A stretch of DNA of 47,098 nt. Source: an uncultured Saprospiraceae bacterium (lineage in GTDB: Bacteria > Bacteroidota > Bacteroidia > Chitinophagales > Saprospiraceae). Below the pieces are notes generated by a model that was given only the letters and a program-made list of their open reading frames with translations, made no database searches and was not told where the DNA came from. The translations under genes and the position numbers were made by a program. This document shows, piece after piece, positions 34,695 through 43,844 of this stretch. The stretch spans positions 1 to 47,098 of the forward strand of contig CALGNN010000029.1 of the NCBI GenBank assembly GCA_937961455.1, given 5' to 3'. Position 1 is the stretch's first letter. Each line of letters starts with the position of its first letter.

Positions 34695-36751
34695 GACTTT
34701 TTCTTTTGCCACTGATAGCTTGCAGATACATAAAAAGATCTACCTCTTCCAACAAGTTGTTGGCTGCCTAATTGATTGTTGTGTCCTCCATTTTGGGAAG
34801 GACTATTTATACCAGTATAACTAACATTGAGTGCATTTTTGATACCGATTTGCATATTGACAGTATTGTTAAAAATGCGCTTTCCAAGGGATAAATCTAA
34901 GAGCTGATAAGGTTGTACTTCGCGCAGTTTTGTCACGCCTAATTCTTCATAAAAACTGCGTGTTGAACCCACATAGTTGTAATATAAGCTGGCTGTTAAA
35001 CCCCAGTAATTCGCATAAACCCTTGAATTAAAATCAAAGACTGCTTGGGGTTTTAGTGTTAGATTTGTTTCATGAATTTCATCCTCCCAAAATCCGATAT
35101 TAAAGTCTGTTTCAATACCTATTTTTTCAAAGGAATAAGAATTTGCAAATGACATACCGAAGACGGTAGAATTGGCAATATTTTGATAATGGTATTTTTG
35201 TGTTTCGTATTCTGTAAGTACGATTCTATCGCTTATCTGATTGTAATAGACTTTTAAATTACTTTTAAAATTTGCTTCATCTTTCATTTGATCAAAAGCC
35301 ATTTCAAGGCTATAGTCGTTTGACAACTCTGGTGTAATATTAGGATTACCCACGATAAAATGGTTTACATCAATAAAGTTGATAAAGCGTTCTTTCAAAT
35401 CAGGAGATCTATAGCCCCTTGCCATACTCATTCGTGCAGTCCACTTAGCATTGAAATCATACTTCATATGAAAGGAAGGAGAAAATTGAAACCCAAAAAT
35501 AGAATGCCATGTTTCTCTAGCTGCCAATGAAAGTGATAATTTTTCCTTTGCCCACCGAAGATCGCCAAAGGCAGAAAGCTCTGTATTGGTAGCAATCGCC
35601 TGATCAGTATTAATATCAAATATCCGCTCTCCGGTCCCGATTTCTTGTTGAGCTTGAATACCACTCATTAACTTTATGTTATTGAAAAAGGGTCTAGCAA
35701 AAACAACTTTAGCAAAGTATAATTTAAATAAACTACTATCTATTGCAAGAGGCTCATTTAAATAACTAGACTCCTCAAACTCAAATCTTTTTTTAATCAA
35801 TTCGCGGTCAAAAATATTATAAGCAAGGCTGGTATGAAACTGACTCTTACCCTTTTCTAGCTTATGAATTGCACTGAATTCCGTACGCAGGGTTTTATAC
35901 ATATCATCAAAGGAATAGGGCTTAAAATTCGCTCGCTTTTTTATACCATAAGCGAACACTTTAGCATCATTAAAATTTCCTTTCAGGTGAATGCTATGGC
36001 GATCACTGAATCTATACAATGTACTTAAGTCCAGTCCTTTTTGCCTTTTGGGATTACAAGGATATTTCTTTCTTTCAAATGTTGAACCATCTGACTGCTT
36101 TATTGACTCATAGATACGCAAGGAGTCAATTGGATCGGATTGATCTTGAAGATGAAAAGCATTTGCTGCAAAATGCCATTTTGACTTTGACCATTCAAAT
36201 TGCACTTGATTTCTTTTTATGCCAATGCTTTCCCATAAACTTGAAGCTCCGATTTCAATGGGATATTCATTTTGGCTCGTGCTTATAAGATTAATAATAC
36301 CACCAGCAGCTGAACTTCCGTATAAGACGGATTGAGGTCCTTCGATTATTTCTATTCGTTCAATATTATCAAGCGCAATTTGAGATAGATCAATCGACCC
36401 ATTGATTCTTCCGATCATTGGAACTCCATCTTTTAATATGGCAACATTATTGGAACCTATCCCTCTTAATTTTATACTTGTCCCTAGCAATGGATCTTTT
36501 TGAATTCTTATCTGTCCATGCAATTTTAAGGCTTGCTCCAAATCCGTAAGTGCAAATTTTTCTAAGTGCTCCTTATTGATGGTGTGAACTTTGTGGATGG
36601 CATTTTTATAATGTGTGGGTTCGAATTGGGCACTGAGCACTACTTCATCATACAATATTTCCCATGCTGAAAAATCTAACGAATCATTTTGAGCATTAAT
36701 ACCATTAAAGAGACTAAGCATAGAAATGCCTGCTAAGAGAAAATTCTTCAT
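34691..36751 (-). CDS. TonB-dependent receptor, HmuR-like heme receptor
   Basis: The 686-residue outer-membrane receptor has a signal peptide (1-20), a plug domain (about 50-160, with LRGIGSNNVAILKDGVPM and GPQSVLYGSSAAGGIINL) and a barrel ending YVSASYQWQKKKS. In the barrel, YRSP (447-450), His464 and NPNI (469-472) match the order of the YRAP-His-NPDL heme signature of HmuR-type receptors. This suggests uptake of heme or hemin, powered by TonB. Its start overlaps the AraC regulator's stop by 4 bp, so they are cotranscribed. Confidence 0.88.
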   Translation of the reverse strand: MKNFLLAGISMLSLFNGINAQNDSLDFSAWEILYDEVVLSAQFEPTHYKNAIHKVHTINKEHLEKFALTDLEQALKLHGQIRIQKDPLLGTSIKLRGIGSNNVAILKDGVPMIGRINGSIDLSQIALDNIERIEIIEGPQSVLYGSSAAGGIINLISTSQNEYPIEIGASSLWESIGIKRNQVQFEWSKSKWHFAANAFHLQDQSDPIDSLRIYESIKQSDGSTFERKKYPCNPKRQKGLDLSTLYRFSDRHSIHLKGNFNDAKVFAYGIKKRANFKPYSFDDMYKTLRTEFSAIHKLEKGKSQFHTSLAYNIFDRELIKKRFEFEESSYLNEPLAIDSSLFKLYFAKVVFARPFFNNIKLMSGIQAQQEIGTGERIFDINTDQAIATNTELSAFGDLRWAKEKLSLSLAARETWHSIFGFQFSPSFHMKYDFNAKWTARMSMARGYRSPDLKERFINFIDVNHFIVGNPNITPELSNDYSLEMAFDQMKDEANFKSNLKVYYNQISDRIVLTEYETQKYHYQNIANSTVFGMSFANSYSFEKIGIETDFNIGFWEDEIHETNLTLKPQAVFDFNSRVYANYWGLTASLYYNYVGSTRSFYEELGVTKLREVQPYQLLDLSLGKRIFNNTVNMQIGIKNALNVSYTGINSPSQNGGHNNQLGSQQLVGRGRSFYVSASYQWQKKKS

Positions 36752-37650
36752 TTTTTTTGCAGGTATTTTTTAGGAGTAATTCCAAATTTATTTTTGAAAG
36801 CTGAGATAAAATGACTTGGATTACTGTAACCTAAATCATAGGCCAATTCTTTAACATTGTAATTTCCCGAATCCAATAATCTTCTGCTCTTGTTCATTTT
36901 ATAATCCAATAAATAATTGAACAAGGTAGTTCCATAAATACTTCTAAAACCTTCCTTCAATCTATGTTCATTGACTCCTACCCTTTTAGCAAGTTCCATC
37001 GTTTTAGGAGGGTCCTTCATTTCTGCAATTAGAATATCTTTAGCTTCCTTTATTTTCTTAATGCTGTCTTCATTATTGATATAAGGACAAGAGGCATTAC
37101 CCTGTTGAGCTTCTTTTGAAAAATACAAACAAAGCAATTCTAATGCTTTGGCATACAAAAAGACTTGCTTCACATGACCTTGTTTTTTGACATCGATCAT
37201 TTCCGAAATGACTATGGACATTTCAGATCTTAATTCATCTTTCTTGTAGAATTTCTTGTTCGCATTTTCTCCCTGAAGAAATTCTAGCTCATCCAAATCA
37301 TTTAGAAACAATTTATGGATTTTCTCAAGAGAACAAAATAAAAACAGCGCCTTACAATCCTTGGTCATGGTGATACTAGGATTCAAGACCGTTGTAGGAT
37401 TGTAAAAAAAATACGATTCGCCTGCATGTAAGGGAATCTGATAAGAACCTCCATGAAAGCCAAACTTTAAAGATCCCCTCAAGCAGAAATAATATTGAAT
37501 AATCTTGTCATCAACAGAAATGTCAATCTGCGAAGGATTTTGATCTTCAAATTTCAACATACTTAAGCCCTCATCAAGCTTATTGACCTCAAATTTAGCT
37601 TGAGCGGTATTTTTTGAAGATGCAGCGTTACTTTTGAGCACTTTAATCAT
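36748..37650 (-). CDS. AraC-family transcriptional regulator
   Basis: The 300-residue regulator has an N-terminal cupin-like sensing domain (QYYFCLRGSLKFGFHGG, LHAGESYFFYNP) and a C-terminal pair of helix-turn-helix motifs from about residue 205 (TMELAKRVGVNEHRLKEGF; NVKELAYDLGYSNPSHFISAFKNKFGITPKKYL). The arrangement is like PchR/YbtA-type activators that sense iron chelators and switch on receptors. It heads a unit with the receptor and is divergent from the HmuY-like gene. The 23-bp palindrome at 37709 lies in the shared intergenic region. Confidence 0.92.
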   Translation of the reverse strand: MIKVLKSNAASSKNTAQAKFEVNKLDEGLSMLKFEDQNPSQIDISVDDKIIQYYFCLRGSLKFGFHGGSYQIPLHAGESYFFYNPTTVLNPSITMTKDCKALFLFCSLEKIHKLFLNDLDELEFLQGENANKKFYKKDELRSEMSIVISEMIDVKKQGHVKQVFLYAKALELLCLYFSKEAQQGNASCPYINNEDSIKKIKEAKDILIAEMKDPPKTMELAKRVGVNEHRLKEGFRSIYGTTLFNYLLDYKMNKSRRLLDSGNYNVKELAYDLGYSNPSHFISAFKNKFGITPKKYLQKK

Positions 37651-37708
37651 GGTTAATTAAAGGTAGCATACCTAGTAATCTCTCCTAATTATGTTTAATA
37701 TCTTTATT

Positions 37709-37731
37709 TTATTTAGACGTAGTCTAAATAA
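37709..37731. promoter_or_regulatory. perfect 23-bp palindrome, candidate operator of the heme locus
   Basis: Left arm TTATTTAGAC, three bases GTA, right arm the exact reverse complement. It sits 59 bp upstream of the AraC gene start and 92 bp upstream of the HmuY-like gene. The TTTAGAC/GTCTAAA core resembles metalloregulator boxes of the DtxR/Fur kind, by inference; an AraC site would more often be a direct repeat. Confidence 0.5.
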
Positions 37732-37795
37732 TTCATACTTAACTTGAGCTGTATTTTAATTGCGTAGAGCGGTATTTTTTGAAAATGATAGCATT

Positions 37796-37803
37796 TAGAT
37801 TTG
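37796..37803 (+). promoter_or_regulatory. putative -7 element of the HmuY-like gene
   Basis: TAGATTTG is an exact TAnnTTTG match, 19 bp before the ATG at 37823. The nearest TTTG upstream is only 14 nt away, so activation by a regulator would make sense. Confidence 0.4.
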
Positions 37804-37822
37804 TGACATAATTTAGATCATT

Positions 37823-39085
37823 ATGAAAAAATTTACCATTTTACTCGTAGCCTTCCTTTCATTTATAAACTTAAAAGCACAAGAGAATGTGCAAGTGAGT
37901 GTAGGCACTTCATACACGGAACAAAGCTTTTACGAACTTTCAAGCAATGAAATTACCAGCATTGAGAATGAGTCTTGGGATATTGCATTTTCCGTATTTG
38001 GACTTCAAGATGCAGCTATTTTTATAAATGAGTCAGCAGCCAGCATGGGTACTGAAAATATTTTATACGAAGTAGCCATTGTTGATTTCCAAGATCCTAT
38101 TACAGATGAAGATTTAACAAATCGTGTATTGAATGATGAATTGGATTGGTCGAGCGGTGCTTTCAATTCGGAAAGAGACCTAAGCAATCCATTTGATTAT
38201 GGTTGGGGGCAATATAATCCAGCGTTAAATTCTGTAACTGGGAATAAGTTCTACGTAATTGAATTAAGAGATGGCACGAAAAAAAGGATTCAAATAATTT
38301 CATTAATCGGAACCAGCTACCTTTTTAAGTATGCTGATTTTGATGGAACAAATGTCAAAGAAGTCCAAATTGATAAAGCACAATTTGAGGGAAAACATAG
38401 AGCTTATTTTTCTTTTACTGATGAAGAAGTAAAAGATTTAGAACCCAGCAATTGGGATCTACTCTTTACAAGATATTCTACACCCATAGATGATGGGACT
38501 GGCGAATTTTTAGACTATGTAGTCACAGGGGTATTATCTGCACAAGGCACAGAGATTGCAGAAGCCAATGGAGTTGATCCATTTGATGCGCAAGAAATCG
38601 ATTTTCAAAATGACTATGAAGCATCACTTGATGTCATCGGATATGATTGGAAAGATTTAGACTTTGCGACCTTCCAATGGCAAGTAGTTGAGGACAGAGC
38701 CTACTTCGTTAAAACTGCTGAAGGCGAAAAATATAAACTGATCTTTTTTGACTTTGAAGGATCAAGTACGGGTGTGAGCAGTTTTGAAAAAACCAGCATC
38801 CTTTCAACTTCCGCAAAGGAGCTTATTCAAGAAGAAGAATTATTTAAAGTATTTCCAAATCCAAACAATGGTTCATTTCATATCGACTTACAGTCAAATG
38901 CAATGGATCAAAAGGGAATGATACAAATATTCGACATATCAGGATCTACCATATGGTCAACGGAGTATCATTCATTGAATAAACTTCAACACATCCATGT
39001 AGCTAATCATTTGACTAGTGGGACTTACTTAATACGAATGATCTTAAATGGGAAAACTTCTTATCAAAAATTAGTAGTTAAATAG
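37823..39085 (+). CDS. HmuY-like heme-binding protein with T9SS sorting domain
   Basis: The 420-residue protein has a Sec signal (1-19, LKAQE) and a body that follows the HmuY pattern: YTEQSFYELSSNEI, ESWDIAFSVF (about 50-59), TKKRIQIISL, YLFKYADFDG, HRAYFSFTDEE and the repeated phrase SNWDLLFTRYSTP (about 211-223). From about 338 a T9SS type A domain begins (LFKVFPNPNNGSFHIDL to the C-terminus). HmuY proteins of Porphyromonas are lipoproteins; this one should instead be placed on the surface by T9SS. Heme binding is inferred from family and from the receptor and regulator next door. Confidence 0.8.
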   Translation: MKKFTILLVAFLSFINLKAQENVQVSVGTSYTEQSFYELSSNEITSIENESWDIAFSVFGLQDAAIFINESAASMGTENILYEVAIVDFQDPITDEDLTNRVLNDELDWSSGAFNSERDLSNPFDYGWGQYNPALNSVTGNKFYVIELRDGTKKRIQIISLIGTSYLFKYADFDGTNVKEVQIDKAQFEGKHRAYFSFTDEEVKDLEPSNWDLLFTRYSTPIDDGTGEFLDYVVTGVLSAQGTEIAEANGVDPFDAQEIDFQNDYEASLDVIGYDWKDLDFATFQWQVVEDRAYFVKTAEGEKYKLIFFDFEGSSTGVSSFEKTSILSTSAKELIQEEELFKVFPNPNNGSFHIDLQSNAMDQKGMIQIFDISGSTIWSTEYHSLNKLQHIHVANHLTSGTYLIRMILNGKTSYQKLVVK

Positions 39086-39092
39086 TGTGTAT

Positions 39093-39128
39093 AGGCTTGG
39101 CTCAATAAGTGAGTCAAGCCTTCTTTAT
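39093..39128 (+). terminator. intrinsic terminator of the HmuY-like gene
   Basis: A 12-bp stem with one mismatch (AGGCTTGGCTCA/TGAGTCAAGCCT, 39093-39104 with 39110-39121) and a T-rich tail. The convergent oxidase gene ends at 39129, so it may serve both. Confidence 0.75.
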
Positions 39129-40523
39129 TTAATTTAAAACCTTTCCAGGATTCAATAAATTTTTAGGATCGAGTGTAGCTTTTAAACTTTGCATTAAAGC
39201 AATTTCTGCTTTCGTTCTAGAAATGGAAAGATAGGCTTTTTTATGTACCCCTATTCCATGTTCCGCAGATACCGAACCTTGCAAATCTTTTAAGGGGCGA
39301 TAAACTACTTCATTAATGGCCAATCGCAAATCGTCTGCTTCCGAATCTTTCCCCACAATAAAATGCATATTGCCATCAGCTATATGACCAAAAGCAAAAC
39401 AATGCTCAACGCCTTTGACATTTTTCATCTCTTCTAGTACGCCTTTCAAATAGGGCCCCATTTTGTTGGGCGAAACGCTCACATCAAAATGCTGGTCATG
39501 GGTACACATAGATGCAATGACATCTACATCTTCTCTAACACTCCAAAACCAATTGAAGTCTGATTCTGTATGAGCCATTACTGCATCAAGAATAATTTCT
39601 TCTTCAATGGCTTGGGTCAATAAGTTCTCCATCAATGCTTTGTCTCGCACGCTATCAGCACCCATGGATTCAATCAATAAATAATAATTATATGATGGAG
39701 GGATCGGTGGATTATTCTGAGAGGTCTCACCCGTCATACTCTTGTAACAATATTTTTCTATAAACTCAAATCCACTCAAAGAGCCCGCAAGTCCTTTATC
39801 TACAAATCTCAAAAATTGTAAAATTTTATCGAAATCATTTAAACCGATAAAAGCACTATTCCTACTTATGGGTATTTCAATCAATTTTAACACAGCCTTA
39901 GTAACAATACCAAGTGTCCCTTCTGAGCCTATAAACATTTGTTTTAGGTCATATCCGGAGTTGTCCTTGATTATCTTCTTCATGGAATTAATGATGGTGC
40001 CATCCATTAATACCACCTCTAGTCCTAAAACTAAAGCACGTGTCATTCCAAATTTCAGCACTCTAAGCCCACCCGCATTGGTCGAAATGCAACCGCCAAT
40101 TTGACTGCTTCCTTTAGCCCCAAAATTTAATGGAAATAATAAATCATTCCGCTTTGCTTCATTTTGGATTTCTTCAAGAATTACTCCACTTTGAACGGTC
40201 ATGGTTCTACTTCCTACATCAGTCTCTTCGATCTGATTCATCAATTCCATGCTAAGGACCAATTCATCTCCACAGGTTTCTGTTGAGCCTACTAAATTGG
40301 TTCGCCCACCAAATACAATAATGGGCTGATTCAATGAGCTACATAATTTACAGATAGCTGAAACTTCTTCAGTGGTTTTAGGCATGACAAACACCTTAGC
40401 ATTAAGCGGAACATCAGTCCTCCATATGTGATAAAAACGCTCTTTCAATGCCTCACCTACCACTACTCTTTCTTGAGGTAAGATTTCTACTAGGGCATCA
40501 TATAGTGCATTGCTTGATGACAT
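39129..40523 (-). CDS. FAD-linked oxidase of the GlcD / D-lactate dehydrogenase family
   Basis: The 464-residue flavoprotein has an N-terminal PCMH-type FAD domain (VVGEALKERFYHIWRTDVPL, IIVFGGRTNLVG, PLNFGAKGSSQIGGCISTN, SGYDLKQMFIGSEGTLGIVT) and a C-terminal cap with FAFGHIADGNMHF and the closing SAEHGIGVHKKAYL and DPKNLLNPGKVL. Such enzymes oxidise 2-hydroxy acids (D-lactate, glycolate, 2-hydroxyglutarate) and pass electrons to a quinone or carrier. The substrate is not set by sequence. It lies 10 bp downstream of a sulfatase gene. Confidence 0.92.
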   Translation of the reverse strand: MSSSNALYDALVEILPQERVVVGEALKERFYHIWRTDVPLNAKVFVMPKTTEEVSAICKLCSSLNQPIIVFGGRTNLVGSTETCGDELVLSMELMNQIEETDVGSRTMTVQSGVILEEIQNEAKRNDLLFPLNFGAKGSSQIGGCISTNAGGLRVLKFGMTRALVLGLEVVLMDGTIINSMKKIIKDNSGYDLKQMFIGSEGTLGIVTKAVLKLIEIPISRNSAFIGLNDFDKILQFLRFVDKGLAGSLSGFEFIEKYCYKSMTGETSQNNPPIPPSYNYYLLIESMGADSVRDKALMENLLTQAIEEEIILDAVMAHTESDFNWFWSVREDVDVIASMCTHDQHFDVSVSPNKMGPYLKGVLEEMKNVKGVEHCFAFGHIADGNMHFIVGKDSEADDLRLAINEVVYRPLKDLQGSVSAEHGIGVHKKAYLSISRTKAEIALMQSLKATLDPKNLLNPGKVLN

Positions 40524-40533
40524 CGCTTTTATT

Positions 40534-42198
40534 TTAATAATTATATTTCTTAGCCTCTTCTGGGTCTTGTAATAATATTTTATTCTCAGCTAAATGCTGA
40601 TTCCAATCAGACAAAAGTTCATTAAATTTCGCCGACTCAAGATCTTTAAGATTTTTCATTTCAGCTGGATCTTCAATAATATTAAACAACTCAAAATTAT
40701 CTGGGTGATAGGGCTTTTGATAGTTCACCAATTTCCAAGGACCTTTCTTTAAAAATATAGAGCCATTAAATTCCAAGGCAAACACCTTATCATCATCATG
40801 AATTTCTTTTAGCTCACCGCTCAATAATGGTAAAATGGATGCACCTCTCATGGGAGGCTTCTTTCGCTCTTTATAAATTTTATCGTAGTCAATTCCTGCG
40901 AGATCTAAAAAACTAGGCGCCATGTCCATGATGTTAATGTACGACTTAGAAACCCCACGAGCCTTTACCGTTTTACCTGAAATAATTGCTGGCACAATCA
41001 TGCCTCCTTCAGTTGCATAGGTCTTGTGCCATTTAAATGGCACCATGGAAGACATGGCCCATTCTTTACCATAAGAAATGAATGAGGTAGCCTTCCCCAT
41101 ATTCTCATAACTATTGTCATACTTAGTTCGAAGAAAAGCCCCCCTTTCTGGGTGGGCATAAAAATCTCTGTGAGCTGCGCCATTATCAGAAAAGAAAACG
41201 ACTAAGGTATTTTCCCATTCTCCTATTGCCTCCAACTCCTTCCTTAGAGCTCCAATGTGATGATCCAAGTTTTCAACCATGGCAGCATACAATTCCATTT
41301 TTCTGGAAGAGATTTTTTGTTCTTCATCACTCAAGTCATTCCATGGTTTTATAGCTGTCGCATAGTCTGGCATTTCAAGATCCTTTGGAATGAATCCTTT
41401 TTCCTTTAGGGCTTTGAATCTATTTTTCTTCAATTGCTCATAACCCGAATCATACACTCCTTGGTATTTATCTAACCAATCATCTGGAACTTGCAATGGC
41501 CAATGAGGAGAAGAATATGCGGCGAAAGCATACCAGGGTTTATCATCAGTCTCTTTATTCTCTTTTATCCAATTAAGAATATTCTCTGTATGCAACTCCG
41601 TTGAATAACGTCCATCTGGATACAAAACTGTTTTACCATTTAAGGTCCATTCAGAAATCGTATCTATACCTTCAACTCCTAAGCCTAAGCCTAGAAAGTG
41701 ATTACCTCCTCCATTTAATTGTCCGAATGACTTATCATATCCCTTTAGATGAGGCCAGCTAATTGAGTCATATCCCAAATGCCATTTCCCAGAAAGGCAA
41801 GTAAAATAGCCAGACTCTTGAAGTAACTGAGGAAAGGGAATAATGCGATCTGAGAGGTTTCTTTCATAACCTCTTTGACCATACCATTTCGAATCCCTTG
41901 GAACATCTTGTCTGCCTACTCCTGCCATGTGATTATCAGATCCAGAAATAAGCATGGCTCTAGAAGGCGCACATTGCGGACCCGCATGAAATTGGGTAAA
42001 CAACAAACCTTCCTTAGCTAGCTGATCAATATTGGGAGTTCGAATTTCAGAACCAAAACATCCTAAATCCGAATAAGCCATATCATCCGCTACGATTAAA
42101 AGTATGTTGGGACGGTCATCAGATACTTCGGGTTTATGCGCGCTATTCGTACAGGAAATACCTAAAAAAACAAGGAAGATGATGCTGGTAATTTTCAA
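40534..42198 (-). CDS. type I sulfatase, lipoprotein
   Basis: I prefer the TTG at 42198, which gives a classic lipoprotein signal KITSIIFLVFLGISC. The ATG at 42258 adds 20 residues that spoil it and would leave only 15 bp to the divergent gene. The sulfatase core has RPNILLIVADDMAYSDLGC, TPNIDQLAKEGLLF and the formylglycine motif CAPSR in GPQCAPSRAMLISG, then GKWHLGY and FFSDNGAAHRDF. The active-site Cys must be converted to formylglycine by an anaerobic or FGE-type maturase. Substrates are probably sulfated glycans. It is cotranscribed with the FAD oxidase. Confidence 0.9.
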   Translation of the reverse strand: MKITSIIFLVFLGISCTNSAHKPEVSDDRPNILLIVADDMAYSDLGCFGSEIRTPNIDQLAKEGLLFTQFHAGPQCAPSRAMLISGSDNHMAGVGRQDVPRDSKWYGQRGYERNLSDRIIPFPQLLQESGYFTCLSGKWHLGYDSISWPHLKGYDKSFGQLNGGGNHFLGLGLGVEGIDTISEWTLNGKTVLYPDGRYSTELHTENILNWIKENKETDDKPWYAFAAYSSPHWPLQVPDDWLDKYQGVYDSGYEQLKKNRFKALKEKGFIPKDLEMPDYATAIKPWNDLSDEEQKISSRKMELYAAMVENLDHHIGALRKELEAIGEWENTLVVFFSDNGAAHRDFYAHPERGAFLRTKYDNSYENMGKATSFISYGKEWAMSSMVPFKWHKTYATEGGMIVPAIISGKTVKARGVSKSYINIMDMAPSFLDLAGIDYDKIYKERKKPPMRGASILPLLSGELKEIHDDDKVFALEFNGSIFLKKGPWKLVNYQKPYHPDNFELFNIIEDPAEMKNLKDLESAKFNELLSDWNQHLAENKILLQDPEEAKKYNY

Positions 42199-42273
42199 AT
42201 CGGAAATTCGTGCAATAAATGATGACAAATAATATAATATAATCATAAAACTAAGCATAAATTAGCAATGTAA

Positions 42274-43836
42274 ATGATCTCGACTATGTTTAAATATGGA
42301 CTGGATGTACTGACAGTTAGTAAAGCACTTGCATTGATGTCAGGTGAATTGAAGGGTGAAATTAGTGCAGCTATTAAAGATAAAATTCTAGCATCTCATG
42401 AGATCGTAAAAGAAATCTCACTAGGCGATGAAGCCGTATATGGAATCAACACGGGTTTTGGCCCTTTGTGCAATACAAAAATTGCAAAAGAACAAACCAA
42501 TGAACTGCAGAAAAATATATTATTAAGTCATAGCGTAGGTGTAGGGAATCCAATCCCAATAGAGATCGCCAAGTTAATGTTGATCTTAAAAGTCCATGGA
42601 CTAGCTCAAGCTCACTCTGGCATTTCTATGGAAATTTTGGAACGCATACTTTGGCATATAGATCAAGATATTATTCCTTATGTCCCAGAACAAGGATCCG
42701 TTGGGGCCTCTGGAGACTTAGCTCCACTTTCCCACTTGTTTCTTCCCCTGATAGGAGAAGGAAAGGTTTATGAACAAGGCATTTTAAAAGAAACCAGAGA
42801 TGTATTAGAATCTTATAACTTGGATCCAGTTCCTTTACACCCTAAAGCTGGCCTTGCTTTGATTAATGGCACTCAATTCATTCTTGCTCATGCTGTGGTA
42901 CTTGTCGACAAATTACACAACTGCCTCTCTCATGCAGATATCATAGGCGCCATGATGGTAGAAGGAATGCTCGGATCTTCATCTCCATTTAAAGATATTT
43001 TGCACCAGACAAGACCACATAAAGGTGCCGTGCATGTTGCAAAAAGGATTGCTAGTTTTTTGTTAGACTCAGAAATTTTGGAATCACATAAAGATTGCGA
43101 TCGGGTTCAAGACCCTTATTCCCTTCGTTGCATGCCACAGGTACATGGCAGCTCTCGTAGTGCCTGGCTTCACTTAAAAGAGGCTGTAGAAATTGAACTC
43201 AATGCAGTCACGGACAACCCTGTGATATTTTCCAAGGAACTGACCATAAGTGGAGGAAATTTTCATGGACAACCTCTCGCACTTCCAATTGATTATGCCT
43301 GCCTAGCTGCCTCGGAATTAGGAAGCATTTCTGATAGAAGATCTTATTATTCATTAGAAGGCAAGGTTGAAGGCACACCCAAATTACTCATGGATGACAC
43401 AGGGGTGAATTCTGGCTTCATGATCATTCAGTATACGGCTGCTGCATTGGCAAGTGAAAATAAAGGATTGTGTTTCCCCTCAAGTGCTGACAGCATTCCT
43501 ACATCTTTAGGTCAAGAAGATCACGTAAGCATGGGATCTATAGGTGCTAGAAAAGCCTTGCGTGTATGCAACAACTTGATCAAAATATTAGCCACTGAAT
43601 TGTTATGCGCTGCTCAAGCTTTTGACTTTAAAAAACCATTAAAATCTTCAAAGGCCTTAAATGCCGCTCATGATTTGATACGAACTACAATTAGCTTCGC
43701 AGATAAGGACCGGATATTCGCCTATGATATTGAAGCTGCAATTGCGCTCATCGAATCAAAAGAACTTCTACATACGGTTAAAGAAAAAGGTGAGGCAATC
43801 AACAGTCCTTTTGAAACTCAGTTTGAAACATTTTAA
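42274..43836 (+). CDS. hutH: histidine ammonia-lyase
   Basis: The 520-residue enzyme converts L-histidine to trans-urocanate and ammonia. The self-forming MIO cofactor comes from Ala-Ser-Gly at 145-147 (GSVGASGDLAPLSH). Other signatures are YGINTGFGPL, PLHPKAGLALINGTQ, RCMPQVHGSSRSAW and NPVIFSKELTISGGNFHGQ. The second Met (42286, MFKYGLDVLTV) is the likelier start, since typical enzymes are about 510 residues and it leaves more room for a promoter. hutU follows 8 bp later; hutI and the later steps are not in the window. Confidence 0.96.
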   Translation: MISTMFKYGLDVLTVSKALALMSGELKGEISAAIKDKILASHEIVKEISLGDEAVYGINTGFGPLCNTKIAKEQTNELQKNILLSHSVGVGNPIPIEIAKLMLILKVHGLAQAHSGISMEILERILWHIDQDIIPYVPEQGSVGASGDLAPLSHLFLPLIGEGKVYEQGILKETRDVLESYNLDPVPLHPKAGLALINGTQFILAHAVVLVDKLHNCLSHADIIGAMMVEGMLGSSSPFKDILHQTRPHKGAVHVAKRIASFLLDSEILESHKDCDRVQDPYSLRCMPQVHGSSRSAWLHLKEAVEIELNAVTDNPVIFSKELTISGGNFHGQPLALPIDYACLAASELGSISDRRSYYSLEGKVEGTPKLLMDDTGVNSGFMIIQYTAAALASENKGLCFPSSADSIPTSLGQEDHVSMGSIGARKALRVCNNLIKILATELLCAAQAFDFKKPLKSSKALNAAHDLIRTTISFADKDRIFAYDIEAAIALIESKELLHTVKEKGEAINSPFETQFETF

Positions 43837-43844
43837 AATAAAAG

